Shown here: positions 17,988 through 28,900 of the stretch, one piece after another
Numbering within the stretch: position 1 is the stretch's first letter
Layout: the number at the start of each line of letters is the position of its first letter
From: Clostridiales bacterium
GTDB taxonomy: Bacteria; Bacillota; Clostridia; Christensenellales; Borkfalkiaceae
DNA: 64,000 nucleotides
Assembly: GCA_022508265.1 (NCBI GenBank)
Contig: JAFLVP010000004.1
Span: forward strand, 20,372-84,371
Direction: 5' to 3'
Notes under the pieces: generated by a model
Databases searched by the model: none
Seen by the model: the letters and a program-made list of their open reading frames with translations, nothing else
Told to the model about the DNA's origin: nothing
Translations under genes and position numbers: made by a program

Positions 17988-20686
17988 TTACTGCGCCTCC
18001 TGAAAATTCCCGAGAAGAATGACTTGACGTCCTGCCATCTCAACTGTCTTATTATTATATCTATGACGAGCAGCAAGGCTATAGCTATCATAAGCGGCAT
18101 CGTGAAGCTGAACGTATAAGAAGTATACTCGGAATCGCTGTTTTCAAGCGTCCTTATATTGTCGAGGTCGAGGATTTTGCCGTTTTCGCTCTTTAGCCTG
18201 TACAGATACGAACTTGTGTATGATGTAAAGCTGTCGTATTCTGCATAATAAGCAATCGCAAAGTCTGCATCCGTTTCGAATTTAATACCGTTCCTCTCAT
18301 AGGTAAGGTGCAGAGAATACGTACCGGGAGCGTCCGTCTGGAAGGTTACAAAATACAAGCCCGAAGCATAAGCGAGCGCTCTTTCCGTAATCAATCCGTC
18401 GGGGTCTGTCAACATTGCCGTAAAGGACGAACCGCCTATCATAGTATTCGGTACCTGCACGTTAAAGGTAGTAGCGCTGCCCGAGCCCTCCACTTCTATG
18501 AGGAAGGGGGTTGTTATACGCTCGTTCGGCAGGCTTGCGTCGGGTATATTGGAAAGGAATTGCCGTCCGTTTTCATCGTTAAACCAATCTTTCGCCCAAT
18601 CGGAGGCGATATCCGAGAGGAAAGAAACGACTTTGCCCTTTCCGCCTCCGCTCCAATACGCGTAAATCGGAATATCGAACGAAGTTACTTTGTCGCGCCA
18701 ATATTTTGCGGAGAGCACGGTAGTTGCCTGCGTCTTTGCCGCATTGTACCAGAAGCCGTCTATATAGCCCAAGTTGCCGACTCCCGCCGCAACCTCGTCG
18801 TCGGGACGGAGCAATGTTACGTCGTACACCACGCCCGTTTCGTCGATACGCACCTGTTGAGTCTGTTCGCTCAACTGTCTGAATATGACGTCAACCTGCT
18901 TCTCGTTCTCTATGGGTTTGTAGAACGCGTCTTCGCTCGTTGCGTTGTCTTCTATTATCTTTTTAATGTTTGCACTGTCTGACGCGGAGGGATAAATTCC
19001 GAGTGCGGAAACGACTATTCCCTCGTCTGTCATCGCCTTTATTTCGGCATTTGCCGCAGATAAATCGCTTGAACCTGTAAGCAGTCCGTCCGTTATAACT
19101 ATTACCTGCTTGTCGTGGAAACGCGTGGGCATCATCTCGTGAGTTGCTTTTAAGGCTCCGCTAAGGCTCGTGTGATTTTCCACTGTCTTTTCCTCAATTT
19201 TTTCGATAACGACTTTTCTTGCCGTCAGCTGAACCGCCGGCTGGAACTCCTCTATTACGCCCGAAAAGCCTATTACCATTACAGTATCTGTGTTGTTGAG
19301 AATATTTATAAGCTCTATTGCCGCTCTCTTTGCGACGGCTAATCTGTCGCTGAAATTCATACTTATCGAAACGTCGAGAACGATGGCAACGAGCCTCTTA
19401 TCCTGGTCGAAATTGCCAACGCGTACGGGAAGCAGCCCAGAGAGCCTCTTTAAAGGCGAATTGAGCTGTTCGGGGTCGTCCTCTTGAATATAAGTATTGC
19501 CGTACGTCGTAAGAGTTTTGCCGTAGTCGTTGACAAGACTTTCCAAGCTCGTCATAAACATATCGTTTGCGCGGATTGTACGCACGTCGAAATTACTTAA
19601 TACAATCTCGTCGTAACCGCACATATCTTCAACCGCGAGAGGAATTTTGGGCATTTCCGTGACGTAATCCACGTCGTCGTTGCCGTAAATTTTTCTGCCG
19701 GCTACAATATCGTCGTTTGAGCCGCCTATGAACAGCACCTTGCGCTCGTCGGCAATTTTCTGTGTAAAATAGCCCACGTTGTTGTAGGGTGAAGTATCGC
19801 CGTCGGCATGTTCCGTTTCAACGCGCACTTCGTAGTTGAAAGCGCCCGTTTTATCGGTAGGCAGGGGTATCGTCACGGCGTTGAGTCCGTTGTAGAACCT
19901 CTCCGCCTGCCTCTTTATGCGGTCGCCGTTCTGATACAGGCTGACGTAACCGTTTACGCTTTCAATCGCTCTGCCGCTGCTGTCCTTGCCGCAGTTTGCC
20001 CTTATAAGCACGTTCACGGCTTCGTCCCTGCCGAGATAGACGGATGACGTTGCCTCCACAGCGTCGAGCTGAACCTCCTTTACTTCGTCGGAGATGTTGT
20101 CGTCTATAAATACCGCGTCGATATAGACGCCGCTATCCTGCAATGCGCTTACGACCGTTACTATATTGTTGGAAGATACTGTTTCAACGCCGTCGGTTAT
20201 TACTATTATCCGCTTGATTACGCCGTCGTCGAAGAGATTGCCCGCATAGCGGAGAACCGCACCTATATCCGTTGCGCTCCTGTCAATCTTTTCCGCCGCG
20301 GAGCGTATATTGGGAACCTTTTCGCCCAAATCGGAGACGCGCAGATAATCTCTGCCGAAAACTATTACGCTCATCTTCGAGTTTCTCGGAAGCTTGCCCG
20401 CAACCTTTGCAACGTTTGACTGTACTTCGTCGATATTGTGGCTTGCCGAATAGGAAACGTCGGCAAGCACGTAGACCTGCGTGTCGGTTATTACGGCTTC
20501 GAAAGTCATACCGCTTACAGCAAGCGTAATGCACAGTGCAATTATCACGTGCAGACACACCGACGCAATGTTATGGGAATTGGCGTTGTCCTTTTTTACC
20601 GTGATAAAGAAAGGCACCAAAATAGCCGCCAAAATCGGAATTGCAATTAAAAGTAACCAAGGGTTATCGAAGCTGATGTTGCTCAT
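17984..20686 (-). CDS. membrane protein with two von Willebrand A domains
   Basis: two MIDAS-like DxSxS motifs: LADVSYSAS and VLDVSISMN; terminal TM helices. Confidence 0.85.
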   Translation of the reverse strand: MSNISFDNPWLLLIAIPILAAILVPFFITVKKDNANSHNIASVCLHVIIALCITLAVSGMTFEAVITDTQVYVLADVSYSASHNIDEVQSNVAKVAGKLPRNSKMSVIVFGRDYLRVSDLGEKVPNIRSAAEKIDRSATDIGAVLRYAGNLFDDGVIKRIIVITDGVETVSSNNIVTVVSALQDSGVYIDAVFIDDNISDEVKEVQLDAVEATSSVYLGRDEAVNVLIRANCGKDSSGRAIESVNGYVSLYQNGDRIKRQAERFYNGLNAVTIPLPTDKTGAFNYEVRVETEHADGDTSPYNNVGYFTQKIADERKVLFIGGSNDDIVAGRKIYGNDDVDYVTEMPKIPLAVEDMCGYDEIVLSNFDVRTIRANDMFMTSLESLVNDYGKTLTTYGNTYIQEDDPEQLNSPLKRLSGLLPVRVGNFDQDKRLVAIVLDVSISMNFSDRLAVAKRAAIELINILNNTDTVMVIGFSGVIEEFQPAVQLTARKVVIEKIEEKTVENHTSLSGALKATHEMMPTRFHDKQVIVITDGLLTGSSDLSAANAEIKAMTDEGIVVSALGIYPSASDSANIKKIIEDNATSEDAFYKPIENEKQVDVIFRQLSEQTQQVRIDETGVVYDVTLLRPDDEVAAGVGNLGYIDGFWYNAAKTQATTVLSAKYWRDKVTSFDIPIYAYWSGGGKGKVVSFLSDIASDWAKDWFNDENGRQFLSNIPDASLPNERITTPFLIEVEGSGSATTFNVQVPNTMIGGSSFTAMLTDPDGLITERALAYASGLYFVTFQTDAPGTYSLHLTYERNGIKFETDADFAIAYYAEYDSFTSYTSSYLYRLKSENGKILDLDNIRTLENSDSEYTSYTFSFTMPLMIAIALLLVIDIIIRQLRWQDVKSFFSGIFRRRSK

Positions 20687-22559
20687 AGCAGTATATCCCC
20701 CAGTCCGCCAGCAATAAAAGACCTATAAAGATGAAAAATGCCAGCAGGTCATCATAAAATCCGTCTGAATATTCGGATTTCAAATCCCCGACCAAAGAAA
20801 GCGCGCCGCCGCCTTCGGAGCCGCTCTCTGATTGAGGCACGCACGAAAACAGACTTAAAATTTCCTCTTCCTTGTCCGCGCGCTTTACTCTCAAAGTATA
20901 AGTTCCCGTTTCGGTCAATTTAACCTGACACGAATCGGCGCCGTAGGTGTCGAGGGTCGTGTCCGTCCCGGACGGAGAGGTTACGACTATGCTCTCACAG
21001 TTGGGAACTACGTTTACGTTCATAACGTCGCCGCACGTGTAGACTGTTTCGTCTATTACGGACGGCAACGAATAGTTCATAAGGTTTTTCGTAAGAATAA
21101 GGAAATCCTCCAACATACCGAAGTTGGAGTCGCCTATTTTAAAAGCAAACACTACCTGTCTGTCGTTGTTCTTGTTCAAACCTACCGTTATTAAAGGATT
21201 GTTACCCACCTTCAGAATGGTCGTGAAGCGGGGTGCGCTGTAAACGGCGTACTTGCGCACGGCAACCTCGCGCTGGATAACGTTTTCCATAAGCTTTTTA
21301 CCCTGATTGCTCGACGGAATTACATATTGAGGAACGTAGTAGCTGCCCGGTCCTTCCGTGTCGTTGGGCTCTTCGTAATCCTTAAACGTTACGCCCGTCT
21401 GCGTGTTCGTGCCGTCTATACCGTCAATGAGCCAGATAGCCGCGTTCGTGGGAAGGGTTGCGGGCGAATAGCCGTTGAATACGTACAGTTCGGCTCTGTC
21501 AAGATTGCCGTTTGCCTGTCTGTCGGCGTATTGCGTCGGCGAAATCAGGGTGACGTTCTCCCGAGCAACTCCGCCCGCGTCGATTATTGCGTTTCTAATG
21601 TACAGAGTGTCGTTTGATTCGCTGACTATGACGACGTTTCTCGACTGCGCGGCAGCCTGCTTATAGAGAATGACCGTGTTGTCTGCCGAAAGGGCGTCGC
21701 CGTTGGTTATGCGTACGCGCACACTGTAATAGGTCATTGCCGCCTCGAACTCAAATTCGGCAGCCTCTCCCTTTGTGACCTGTTTTTGAACTTCTTCAAC
21801 CTTTTCGTATTCGCTGTCGCGCGAATAGTTATACGAGAATTCTATATTCAAAGTAGCGTCCGACTTATACGAAACAACACTGCCCTTTACCGTCCCGCTA
21901 TTATCCAAGGGCTTGCAATTCAGCGCATAGTTACCCTCGTTTGCAGACACGTCTATAAGGGTCATATTTCTCACTTCGTAGAATTTGTCCGAAATAAGAT
22001 ATATAACCGCGGAGTCGTTTGCATCGAAATAATTCTGCGCAATATCCATAGCCAAAGTACATTCGCCGCTGCTCCAGCCTGCGATGAGGTTTTTGACGTT
22101 TGTTTTTGCCTGCTCTTTGTCCGTAATCCCCTCGAAAGTAACGTCCGCCGTATCGCGCACGAAAACGAGCGTGTACGAGCTTCCGCCGAGGGATTTGTCT
22201 ATAATCGAATTTATTTCGTCCTGCGCCCTTTTAAAGCGGGTAGAGCCGCCCTGCTGAATATTCATACTTGCCGAACCGTCGAGTATGAAATAGATGTCGT
22301 TTGCCGACTTGGGTACAATAAATACGGGGTGCGCAATGAGAAGCGACGACGCCGCCACAGCCAAAATCTGCAAAATGAGGGTTATTATACCCGTCAGCTT
22401 CGATATGGGCTTTCTCTTTTTAAGGAACTGTTCGCTAATCTCCCAAAGGTAGGTGGAACCTATGGTCTGTTCGGTGTATTTGGACTTTATTATATAAATT
22501 AAAATCAGAACAGGTATGCCGATAAGTCCGAGCAAGCCGAGAGGAAAATAAAAACTCAT
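20664..22559 (-). CDS. BatA-like VWA domain membrane protein
   Basis: N-terminal LGLLGLIGIPVLILIYIIKSK (BatA N-terminal-like), MIDAS FILDGSASMN, C-terminal TM. Confidence 0.85.
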   Translation of the reverse strand: MSFYFPLGLLGLIGIPVLILIYIIKSKYTEQTIGSTYLWEISEQFLKKRKPISKLTGIITLILQILAVAASSLLIAHPVFIVPKSANDIYFILDGSASMNIQQGGSTRFKRAQDEINSIIDKSLGGSSYTLVFVRDTADVTFEGITDKEQAKTNVKNLIAGWSSGECTLAMDIAQNYFDANDSAVIYLISDKFYEVRNMTLIDVSANEGNYALNCKPLDNSGTVKGSVVSYKSDATLNIEFSYNYSRDSEYEKVEEVQKQVTKGEAAEFEFEAAMTYYSVRVRITNGDALSADNTVILYKQAAAQSRNVVIVSESNDTLYIRNAIIDAGGVARENVTLISPTQYADRQANGNLDRAELYVFNGYSPATLPTNAAIWLIDGIDGTNTQTGVTFKDYEEPNDTEGPGSYYVPQYVIPSSNQGKKLMENVIQREVAVRKYAVYSAPRFTTILKVGNNPLITVGLNKNNDRQVVFAFKIGDSNFGMLEDFLILTKNLMNYSLPSVIDETVYTCGDVMNVNVVPNCESIVVTSPSGTDTTLDTYGADSCQVKLTETGTYTLRVKRADKEEEILSLFSCVPQSESGSEGGGALSLVGDLKSEYSDGFYDDLLAFFIFIGLLLLADWGIYCYEQHQLR

Positions 22560-23440
22560 TTAAGCACCCCCAGCTGTGTAAGCTGTTCAAAAAATACCTC
22601 GTTTAAGGGCTTGTCGTCCTGAACGAGCATATATTCCGCATCGCGCGCGTTGCAATAGCTGCGCAGCCTGTTCTGCACGAACTGCACCGCTTCGCGGTAC
22701 GCTTTGATGATATCTCTGTTGATGTTTTTGCGATAGCTTCTGTTAGGATTTTCGCTATCGTAGAATATGTTCTTGCCGCGCACCTTGGGATTTATCTCTT
22801 CGGAGGTCAACACCTGCACGCAGAGAAGGTCGCGCTTTTTGTCCGCAAGGTAGTCTATGGCGCTTTCGTAGTCGCTGTGCGTCAAAAAGTCGGAAATAAT
22901 TACCGAAAGTCCGTCGCCGTAGCCTACCTTCGAGGGAAGTATTCCCTCGGTTATGAAACACTCGCCGTCGAACTCTATATCGTTTAACTTCATTATCTCG
23001 GCAAAGTATCTCTCCCTGCCCGAAATGGCGGAAATTACCTCCGTTACCTCGCTTCCGCGGATTGTGAAAATCGAAACCCTGTCAAGCTCGCATATCGAAA
23101 GATAGGCAAGCGTTGCCGCCATCTGTAAAGCCATCTCCGCCTTTTTGCCGTCGCCGTATGCCATAGACTGACTTACGTCTATATAAATTCTTGTGTGAAG
23201 CTGTCTTTCGTCGAGGTAAAGCTTTAAATACAAATTCTCCGAACGGGCGTAGGCGTTCCAGTCAATCTTGGTAATGTCGTCGCCGGCCATATAATTTCTG
23301 TAATCGACAAATTCGCACGACGAACCGTACGTCTTGCTCTTATGATTACCTCCGAATAGACCGGCTATATTTTTTTTGAGAATCGTCTGCAACGTTTCCA
23401 CGCGCTGCAAAAACGCTTCGTTGATTGCGAGATTGCCCAT
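22556..23440 (-). CDS. DUF58 domain-containing protein
   Basis: GNHKSKTYGSSCEFVDYRNYMAGDDITKIDWNAYARSENLYLKLYLDERQ. Confidence 0.92.
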   Translation of the reverse strand: MGNLAINEAFLQRVETLQTILKKNIAGLFGGNHKSKTYGSSCEFVDYRNYMAGDDITKIDWNAYARSENLYLKLYLDERQLHTRIYIDVSQSMAYGDGKKAEMALQMAATLAYLSICELDRVSIFTIRGSEVTEVISAISGRERYFAEIMKLNDIEFDGECFITEGILPSKVGYGDGLSVIISDFLTHSDYESAIDYLADKKRDLLCVQVLTSEEINPKVRGKNIFYDSENPNRSYRKNINRDIIKAYREAVQFVQNRLRSYCNARDAEYMLVQDDKPLNEVFFEQLTQLGVLK

Positions 23441-23471
23441 TTGCTGCCTTTTTGTGTTTTAAATTTATAAA

Positions 23472-24695
23472 CTATTTTTTGCCGAAAAGCTTTTTCTTTT
23501 CCTTTTTGCCTTCCTTTTCGTCGTCCGCCGAGGGCGCCTCTTCAGCAGGTTTATCCTCCGCTGGTGCAGCGGATTTATGAAGTTCGCCCGACTTTATTCC
23601 GCCTGCCTCTTCCGCCTTTTGCTTTTTCCAATCCTCGACGGTAAAGGCTGTGTCCGTGCCTGCGGGCTCCGCCGTCTTGGGTGCGGGTTTTTTGTCGAGC
23701 TTGCCCGAACCCTTTTCCTTTGCGTTTTCCGCAATGAGCTTTGTTATTATGTCGTCAACCGTAAGTCTTTCGTTGATTGCCGTATAGTTTACCTTCATTC
23801 TGTGGCGCAGAACGGGGTATGCGAGTGCGTCGATATCCTCGTAGGATACGTTAAATCTGCCGTCGATGAGCGCGCGGACTTTAGCCGCCGTAATGAGCGC
23901 CTGACCCGCACGGGGCGAACAGCCGTATTTTACGTACTTTTTAGCCGTTTCGCCGCTATCGGGGAGCTCGGGATGGGTGCGCGTGACGAGGCGCATTGCG
24001 TAGTATAAAACGTCGGGAACGACGGGAACGTTCTTTGCCAGCTCGCGCATGGCAAGAATAGCAGGTCCGTCAACGACTGCGTTTGCCGTTTCGTCCATGG
24101 TTATCTGCGTCATATTTACTATGTCGGCAAGCTCTTCGACGGTGGGAAAGCCGACAAGCAGTTTGAACATAAAGCGGTCCATCTGCGCTTCGGGCAGAGG
24201 GTAGGTACCGTCCTGCTCTATGGGGTTCTGCGTAGCGAGTACGAAGAAGGGTTCGGAGAGCTTGTAAGTCTCCTTACCTACCGTAACCTTGTGCTCTTGC
24301 ATAACCTCAAGCATCGAGGACTGCGTTTTGGGAGTTGCACGGTTGATTTCGTCCGCCAAAACGAGATTTGCAAATATGGGTCCGCGCTGGAAGACGGTAT
24401 TCATCTTGCCCGAGGCGTCCTTTTCGATAACGTTCGTGCCCGTGACGTCCGAGGGCATCAAGTCGGGCGTAAACTGAATACGCGAGAAAGGAAGCTTGAG
24501 CGCCTTGCCGAGCGTACGCACGAGTCTGGTCTTGCCGACGCCGGGAACACCCTCCAAAAGCACGTTGCCGCCCGCTATAATTGCAATTATAACGTTGTTG
24601 ACAATATCTTCCTGTCCGACAAGGTCTTTTTTGATTTCTTCTTTGATTTTTGCAACCGAACGGCTGAAATTTTCAACCTGTGCCTTATTGTCCAT
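23472..24695 (-). CDS. MoxR-family AAA ATPase
   Basis: GGNVLLEGVPGVGKTRLVRTLGKAL, FVLATQNPIEQDGTYPLPEAQMDRFMFKL. Confidence 0.95.
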   Translation of the reverse strand: MDNKAQVENFSRSVAKIKEEIKKDLVGQEDIVNNVIIAIIAGGNVLLEGVPGVGKTRLVRTLGKALKLPFSRIQFTPDLMPSDVTGTNVIEKDASGKMNTVFQRGPIFANLVLADEINRATPKTQSSMLEVMQEHKVTVGKETYKLSEPFFVLATQNPIEQDGTYPLPEAQMDRFMFKLLVGFPTVEELADIVNMTQITMDETANAVVDGPAILAMRELAKNVPVVPDVLYYAMRLVTRTHPELPDSGETAKKYVKYGCSPRAGQALITAAKVRALIDGRFNVSYEDIDALAYPVLRHRMKVNYTAINERLTVDDIITKLIAENAKEKGSGKLDKKPAPKTAEPAGTDTAFTVEDWKKQKAEEAGGIKSGELHKSAAPAEDKPAEEAPSADDEKEGKKEKKKLFGKK

Positions 24696-24715
24696 TATTT
24701 TAACCTCTTAATTTT

Positions 24716-25816
24716 CTACTGATTTTCTTCATTTTTATTTAAATCCGCGAAGTAGGTAGCCATTATATACTCCCACTCTTCCCGAGATATCGTGCCTTCT
24801 TCGAACGCTCTTTCGACTATCTCGTAGTACTTGTCGCGTACGGCGCTGTTACTTGCCGTAGTGTATCCCGTTTCGGGGTCGAAGAACGGAACGTTGTTTC
24901 CGACAATCTCTCCGCCGGGGTTATCATCGGGATTTTTACCGGGGTCGTCTTGAGGGGGCTTATTTTCGCTGCCAGGGGTGTCGTCCCCGTCGTTGTCCCC
25001 GACAGGTCTTATATTGAATATCTCGTAGAGCTTGTTAATTACGTAAGTCTCGTCCTCGGTATTCAAACCCTTCTGTTCCTCTGAAATTCCTCTGTCGTTT
25101 GCGTCTTTGACGACGTTGTGAATATTTGCCACGGTGTTTTCGACAAATGCCGAAAGACTGCTGTTTGAAACGCCGTTTAAAAGAGCGCCCTTTAAACTTT
25201 CAAGCTGTAAGAGCATACCCGTCTTGACCACCGCGTCCGCCTTTTTTGTGGTGCGCACGTACTCGATGAGGTCGTCCAGCGCCGCCCACTCCCACTCGGT
25301 TACGTCGCGCGGAGGCTCTTCGGGGGGCTCATCGCTCTTGGGAACGAATATCGCGGGCAGGACACTTGCCGTCACTGGCAAAGCCGCAATTCCCACTGCC
25401 GCTATTACACCGCTTAAAATAAGCGCCGCTATATTGGCAAACCGCAGCGATTTCACGGAAATACCGCCGAGCGCGGCGGACGCGTCCGCTCGCTGTAAAT
25501 CGAGTATGTCGCTATCCTGTCCGCCGTATTCGTAAGCCGTTTGCACCCTTGCGTATAACCCAAGCTCTCTGTCCAACCGCATTGCGATTTTTTTGTCGTT
25601 GGTTCGGAATATGAGAAAGGCTACCAAAGCGCCGAGAATAAACCCGCCCAGACCTATTAAAATGTAATATAGTAAAAGAAGGTCTATTCGGAAAAGTCTG
25701 CAGGGCACAAATACTGCGTCGACCGCCAAAAATGCCGCCGCAAGTCCGAAGCTTATACACTTTATAAGTATTTCAAGCCATACTTTTTTCTTGAATTTTT
25801 TAAAATTCGCGTCCAT
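24716..25816 (-). CDS. membrane protein, first gene of the MoxR/VWA operon
   Basis: Track ORF begins 25843; SD-supported start MDANFKKFKKK at 25816; 2-3 TM segments. Confidence 0.7.
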   Translation of the reverse strand: MDANFKKFKKKVWLEILIKCISFGLAAAFLAVDAVFVPCRLFRIDLLLLYYILIGLGGFILGALVAFLIFRTNDKKIAMRLDRELGLYARVQTAYEYGGQDSDILDLQRADASAALGGISVKSLRFANIAALILSGVIAAVGIAALPVTASVLPAIFVPKSDEPPEEPPRDVTEWEWAALDDLIEYVRTTKKADAVVKTGMLLQLESLKGALLNGVSNSSLSAFVENTVANIHNVVKDANDRGISEEQKGLNTEDETYVINKLYEIFNIRPVGDNDGDDTPGSENKPPQDDPGKNPDDNPGGEIVGNNVPFFDPETGYTTASNSAVRDKYYEIVERAFEEGTISREEWEYIMATYFADLNKNEENQ

Positions 25817-25845
25817 TTTTACTTCTCTTTTAAAAGTGCACACGG

Positions 25846-25878
25846 CTATTCCGCAATTTTTGCGGAATAGCCAGCACT
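25846..25878 (-). terminator. terminator-like hairpin downstream of the InlB-repeat gene
   Basis: GGCTATTCCGCAA ttt TTGCGGAATAGCC. Confidence 0.7.
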
Positions 25879-25903
25879 TTTGTTATATTGTTCGGTTTAT
25901 GCC

Positions 25904-28900
25904 TTATTTAAATACTTCGAATGTGAAATCCGCGTCATATGCCCATCCGCCGGTGAGGAGTTCTATTATAATAGTTTCTCCTGCCTCCAACTCAACCACG
26001 GCTGCGTGTTCTTCACCATCCCTTATTACAGAAATTTCGCCATACTCGGGCTCGCCTGCATAATACCAGGTCCACTCATCGGGATGATAGCCGTATATCA
26101 AGCCTTTGATTATCATTGCGTTTGTGTAGACCGTATCACCGTACATATCATTGCTGAATCTGAATTTGTAGGTTCCTGCTTCGGTAGCGGTAAACTTTGC
26201 GTAGTAAGTTTCGCCGGAGCTTGCAACGAACGTTTTGCTGCCGCCTTCTGCGTTCATATCAAAAGCGGTTTCTTCCGTCTCGCCGGGTTTGGATTGTTGT
26301 TTCTCGAACTTTATCTTAATAGTTGCGGGAACTTTGGTTATTCTGTTTCCTATATGCAGAATAACTATATCGTTCGTCTTGACCTTGAATTGGTCTCCGT
26401 CCGAAAGACTGCCCCACGCGCAGTAATCGAAGCTCGCTATAGTGCCGGGGTCAACATCGGAGGCGTGAATATGAATAGACTTATTATATTCATCATTATC
26501 ATCGGGACCGAAATAGAAATCGCCGTCATTGTAGCTTTCGTCGGTACTTAAGCTAATCGAATAAGTCCCGCCTGCGGCTGCTTTGAAATAGTAGTATTGG
26601 CCAAAGACAAACATTGAAGTCTGCAACGTAAATTCTTGAGTTTCGGTGGGCAAATTGACGAATACCAAGGGATTAAGCGTATCGTAAAGTGTATTGTCCT
26701 TATATATTACTATCGTGTAGTTGCCTTCCGAACCCGACACACCGACTTCCAAATTTAACGTTACTTGGTCATAGTTTTCGTTATAATAAGAAGCAGTAGC
26801 GATGTATCTGTCCGTTTCCGAGTTGTATCCCGTTAAGCTGAGGTTTACATAACCGCCCTCAAGACTTACGTCATGATAATTAACGTTAGAATAATAGTAC
26901 ATAAAGTGATTGCCTACGTAGTGTACGCCCATGTCTACGGGAAGCACCTTGGGTATTTCTTTGGGTGCGTCGCCCGATCTCGTGTAGACGTATACACCCG
27001 TACCGTCGCTTAACTGTACGTTGACGCTGACTACTTTGCCGCCCGAGAGGTTGGCGGTTAAAATAATATTGTTTAATTTGAGTACGTTATAGCCGCTACC
27101 GTCGCTCTTTTCATATAACGTGCCGCCTTGTTCGCCGTACATGAATTCCATCTTGTCGGGGTTCTTGATTGAACCGTATTTCACATAGCTGTTGCCGCTT
27201 GCGTGCACTACTATTTCAAATATCGTGCCGGAACCGAAGTAGTTTACTCCGTCGCCTGCGCGAGTGTAAGTGCCTGCAAATGCGGATATATCGAGAGCCG
27301 CCTGAGGCGCTACGTAATGCAACGTATCGGTGTCCGTACCGCCGCCTGATTTTTTAACTTTCAACACGAGCGTACCGGGCTCGATTTCTGTCAAAGTATA
27401 GTCATCTGTCCGGGTTGCCGTTTCGGTTTGTTCTGTGATTACAGAGAAATAAGCAGTATTAAACGAACCGCCAAGGTATGAGCTGATGCCGAATGAACCG
27501 AGGTCTGAATAATTTACGGTTACCTGTTTTGCGGTTTTGTTAAAATCAACCGTATATTTGCTACCTACGTACTTTCCGCTCGTCCAGCCTTCCTCAGGGA
27601 ATTCTTCGTTGTTAATCTCACTGACTAAAAGCGATACTCTTGTGTCGTCTTCTATACCGTCTGCGGGACGGTAAAGAGTTATTATTACGGTTTTATTTGC
27701 ATATAAATCAAGCTCTTTCACATCTTTGGCATAGCCTGCGCCGTAGAATACGCCTTCGTCCTCGGCGAGGTCGGTTGTGAAATAGCATTTCTGTGCCGCG
27801 GGATTGTAAAGAGATAATTCATATCTGCCCATTTCCTCTGCGGTAAAGCTGAACTTCAATACGGTCTTTTCTTCGAACGTAGTCTGATAAGGCGTAGAAA
27901 GTTCAAGCTCGGGATAGATTGCCTTCCACTTTGCATATATAGTGATTGCCGATTCAATCGTTTGAGTATTAAAGTTGAATGTCTGCGTGCAGTCTTCGTC
28001 CCTGTACCAGCCGACGAATACGAAATCCGGGTCTTCGGATACGGGGTCTTCGGGCTTGGTTACAAGTCCGCCGACCTTGACGTTCTGCACTTCGGGTGCC
28101 GTGCCGTGGCCCTGCATATTGAAAGTAACTGTAACAGTCCATTTAGCGTATAAAGTAGTGTTTTCGCTTACTTCGGAACTGAAGTCGTACTCGTCGCCGT
28201 CGCACTCGGGGTTAGTATACCAGCCCGCGAAAGTGTAGCCCGTAGCCGAAGGATCTGCGGGTTTTGTAGGCTTTTGACCCTCTTCAAGCTTTTGAGTGGG
28301 AATCTGTTCGCCGTGGCCCTGCATATCGAACTTGAACATAATTCTTTCGTCAACCGTCCAGTGAGCCACGATTTTCGTATCGGCGTTGATTGCCGTATTT
28401 TCGAAATCGAACTCCGCACTGCCGTCCTCTGTATACCAGCCTGCAAAGAGGTAACCGTCGATGTCGGGGTCGGTTTCGGGTTTGGTCGCGTGACCGCCCT
28501 CTTCTACTCTTTGAAGTGCGTAGGTTTTATTTCTGCCCTCTGTACCCAAATTAAAGGTTACGAGGGGTCTTGTATCGACTTTCCAACAAGCGTGGAGAGT
28601 TAATTCCGCCGTTACGGGAGTGCTGAAATCATAAGGAGTTTCCTCGTCATCGGCATACCAATAGTCAAAGACGTAGCCGTCTGCGCCGTAGTCGGGTTCA
28701 GCAGGTTCTACTGCCGTTTCGCCCAATTTTACGGTCTGCGCCTCGGGCGCCGTGCCGTGACCGCCCACGTCAAAGGTTACGGTAGCCGACCACTTTGCAT
28801 ATACGGTCGTGGGTGCGGTTATCGCTGTGCCGTTGAAGTCGAATTCCGTGGTGCAAGCCGCGTCGGCATACCAGCCGCCAAAGACAAGTCCCGCCTCGGC

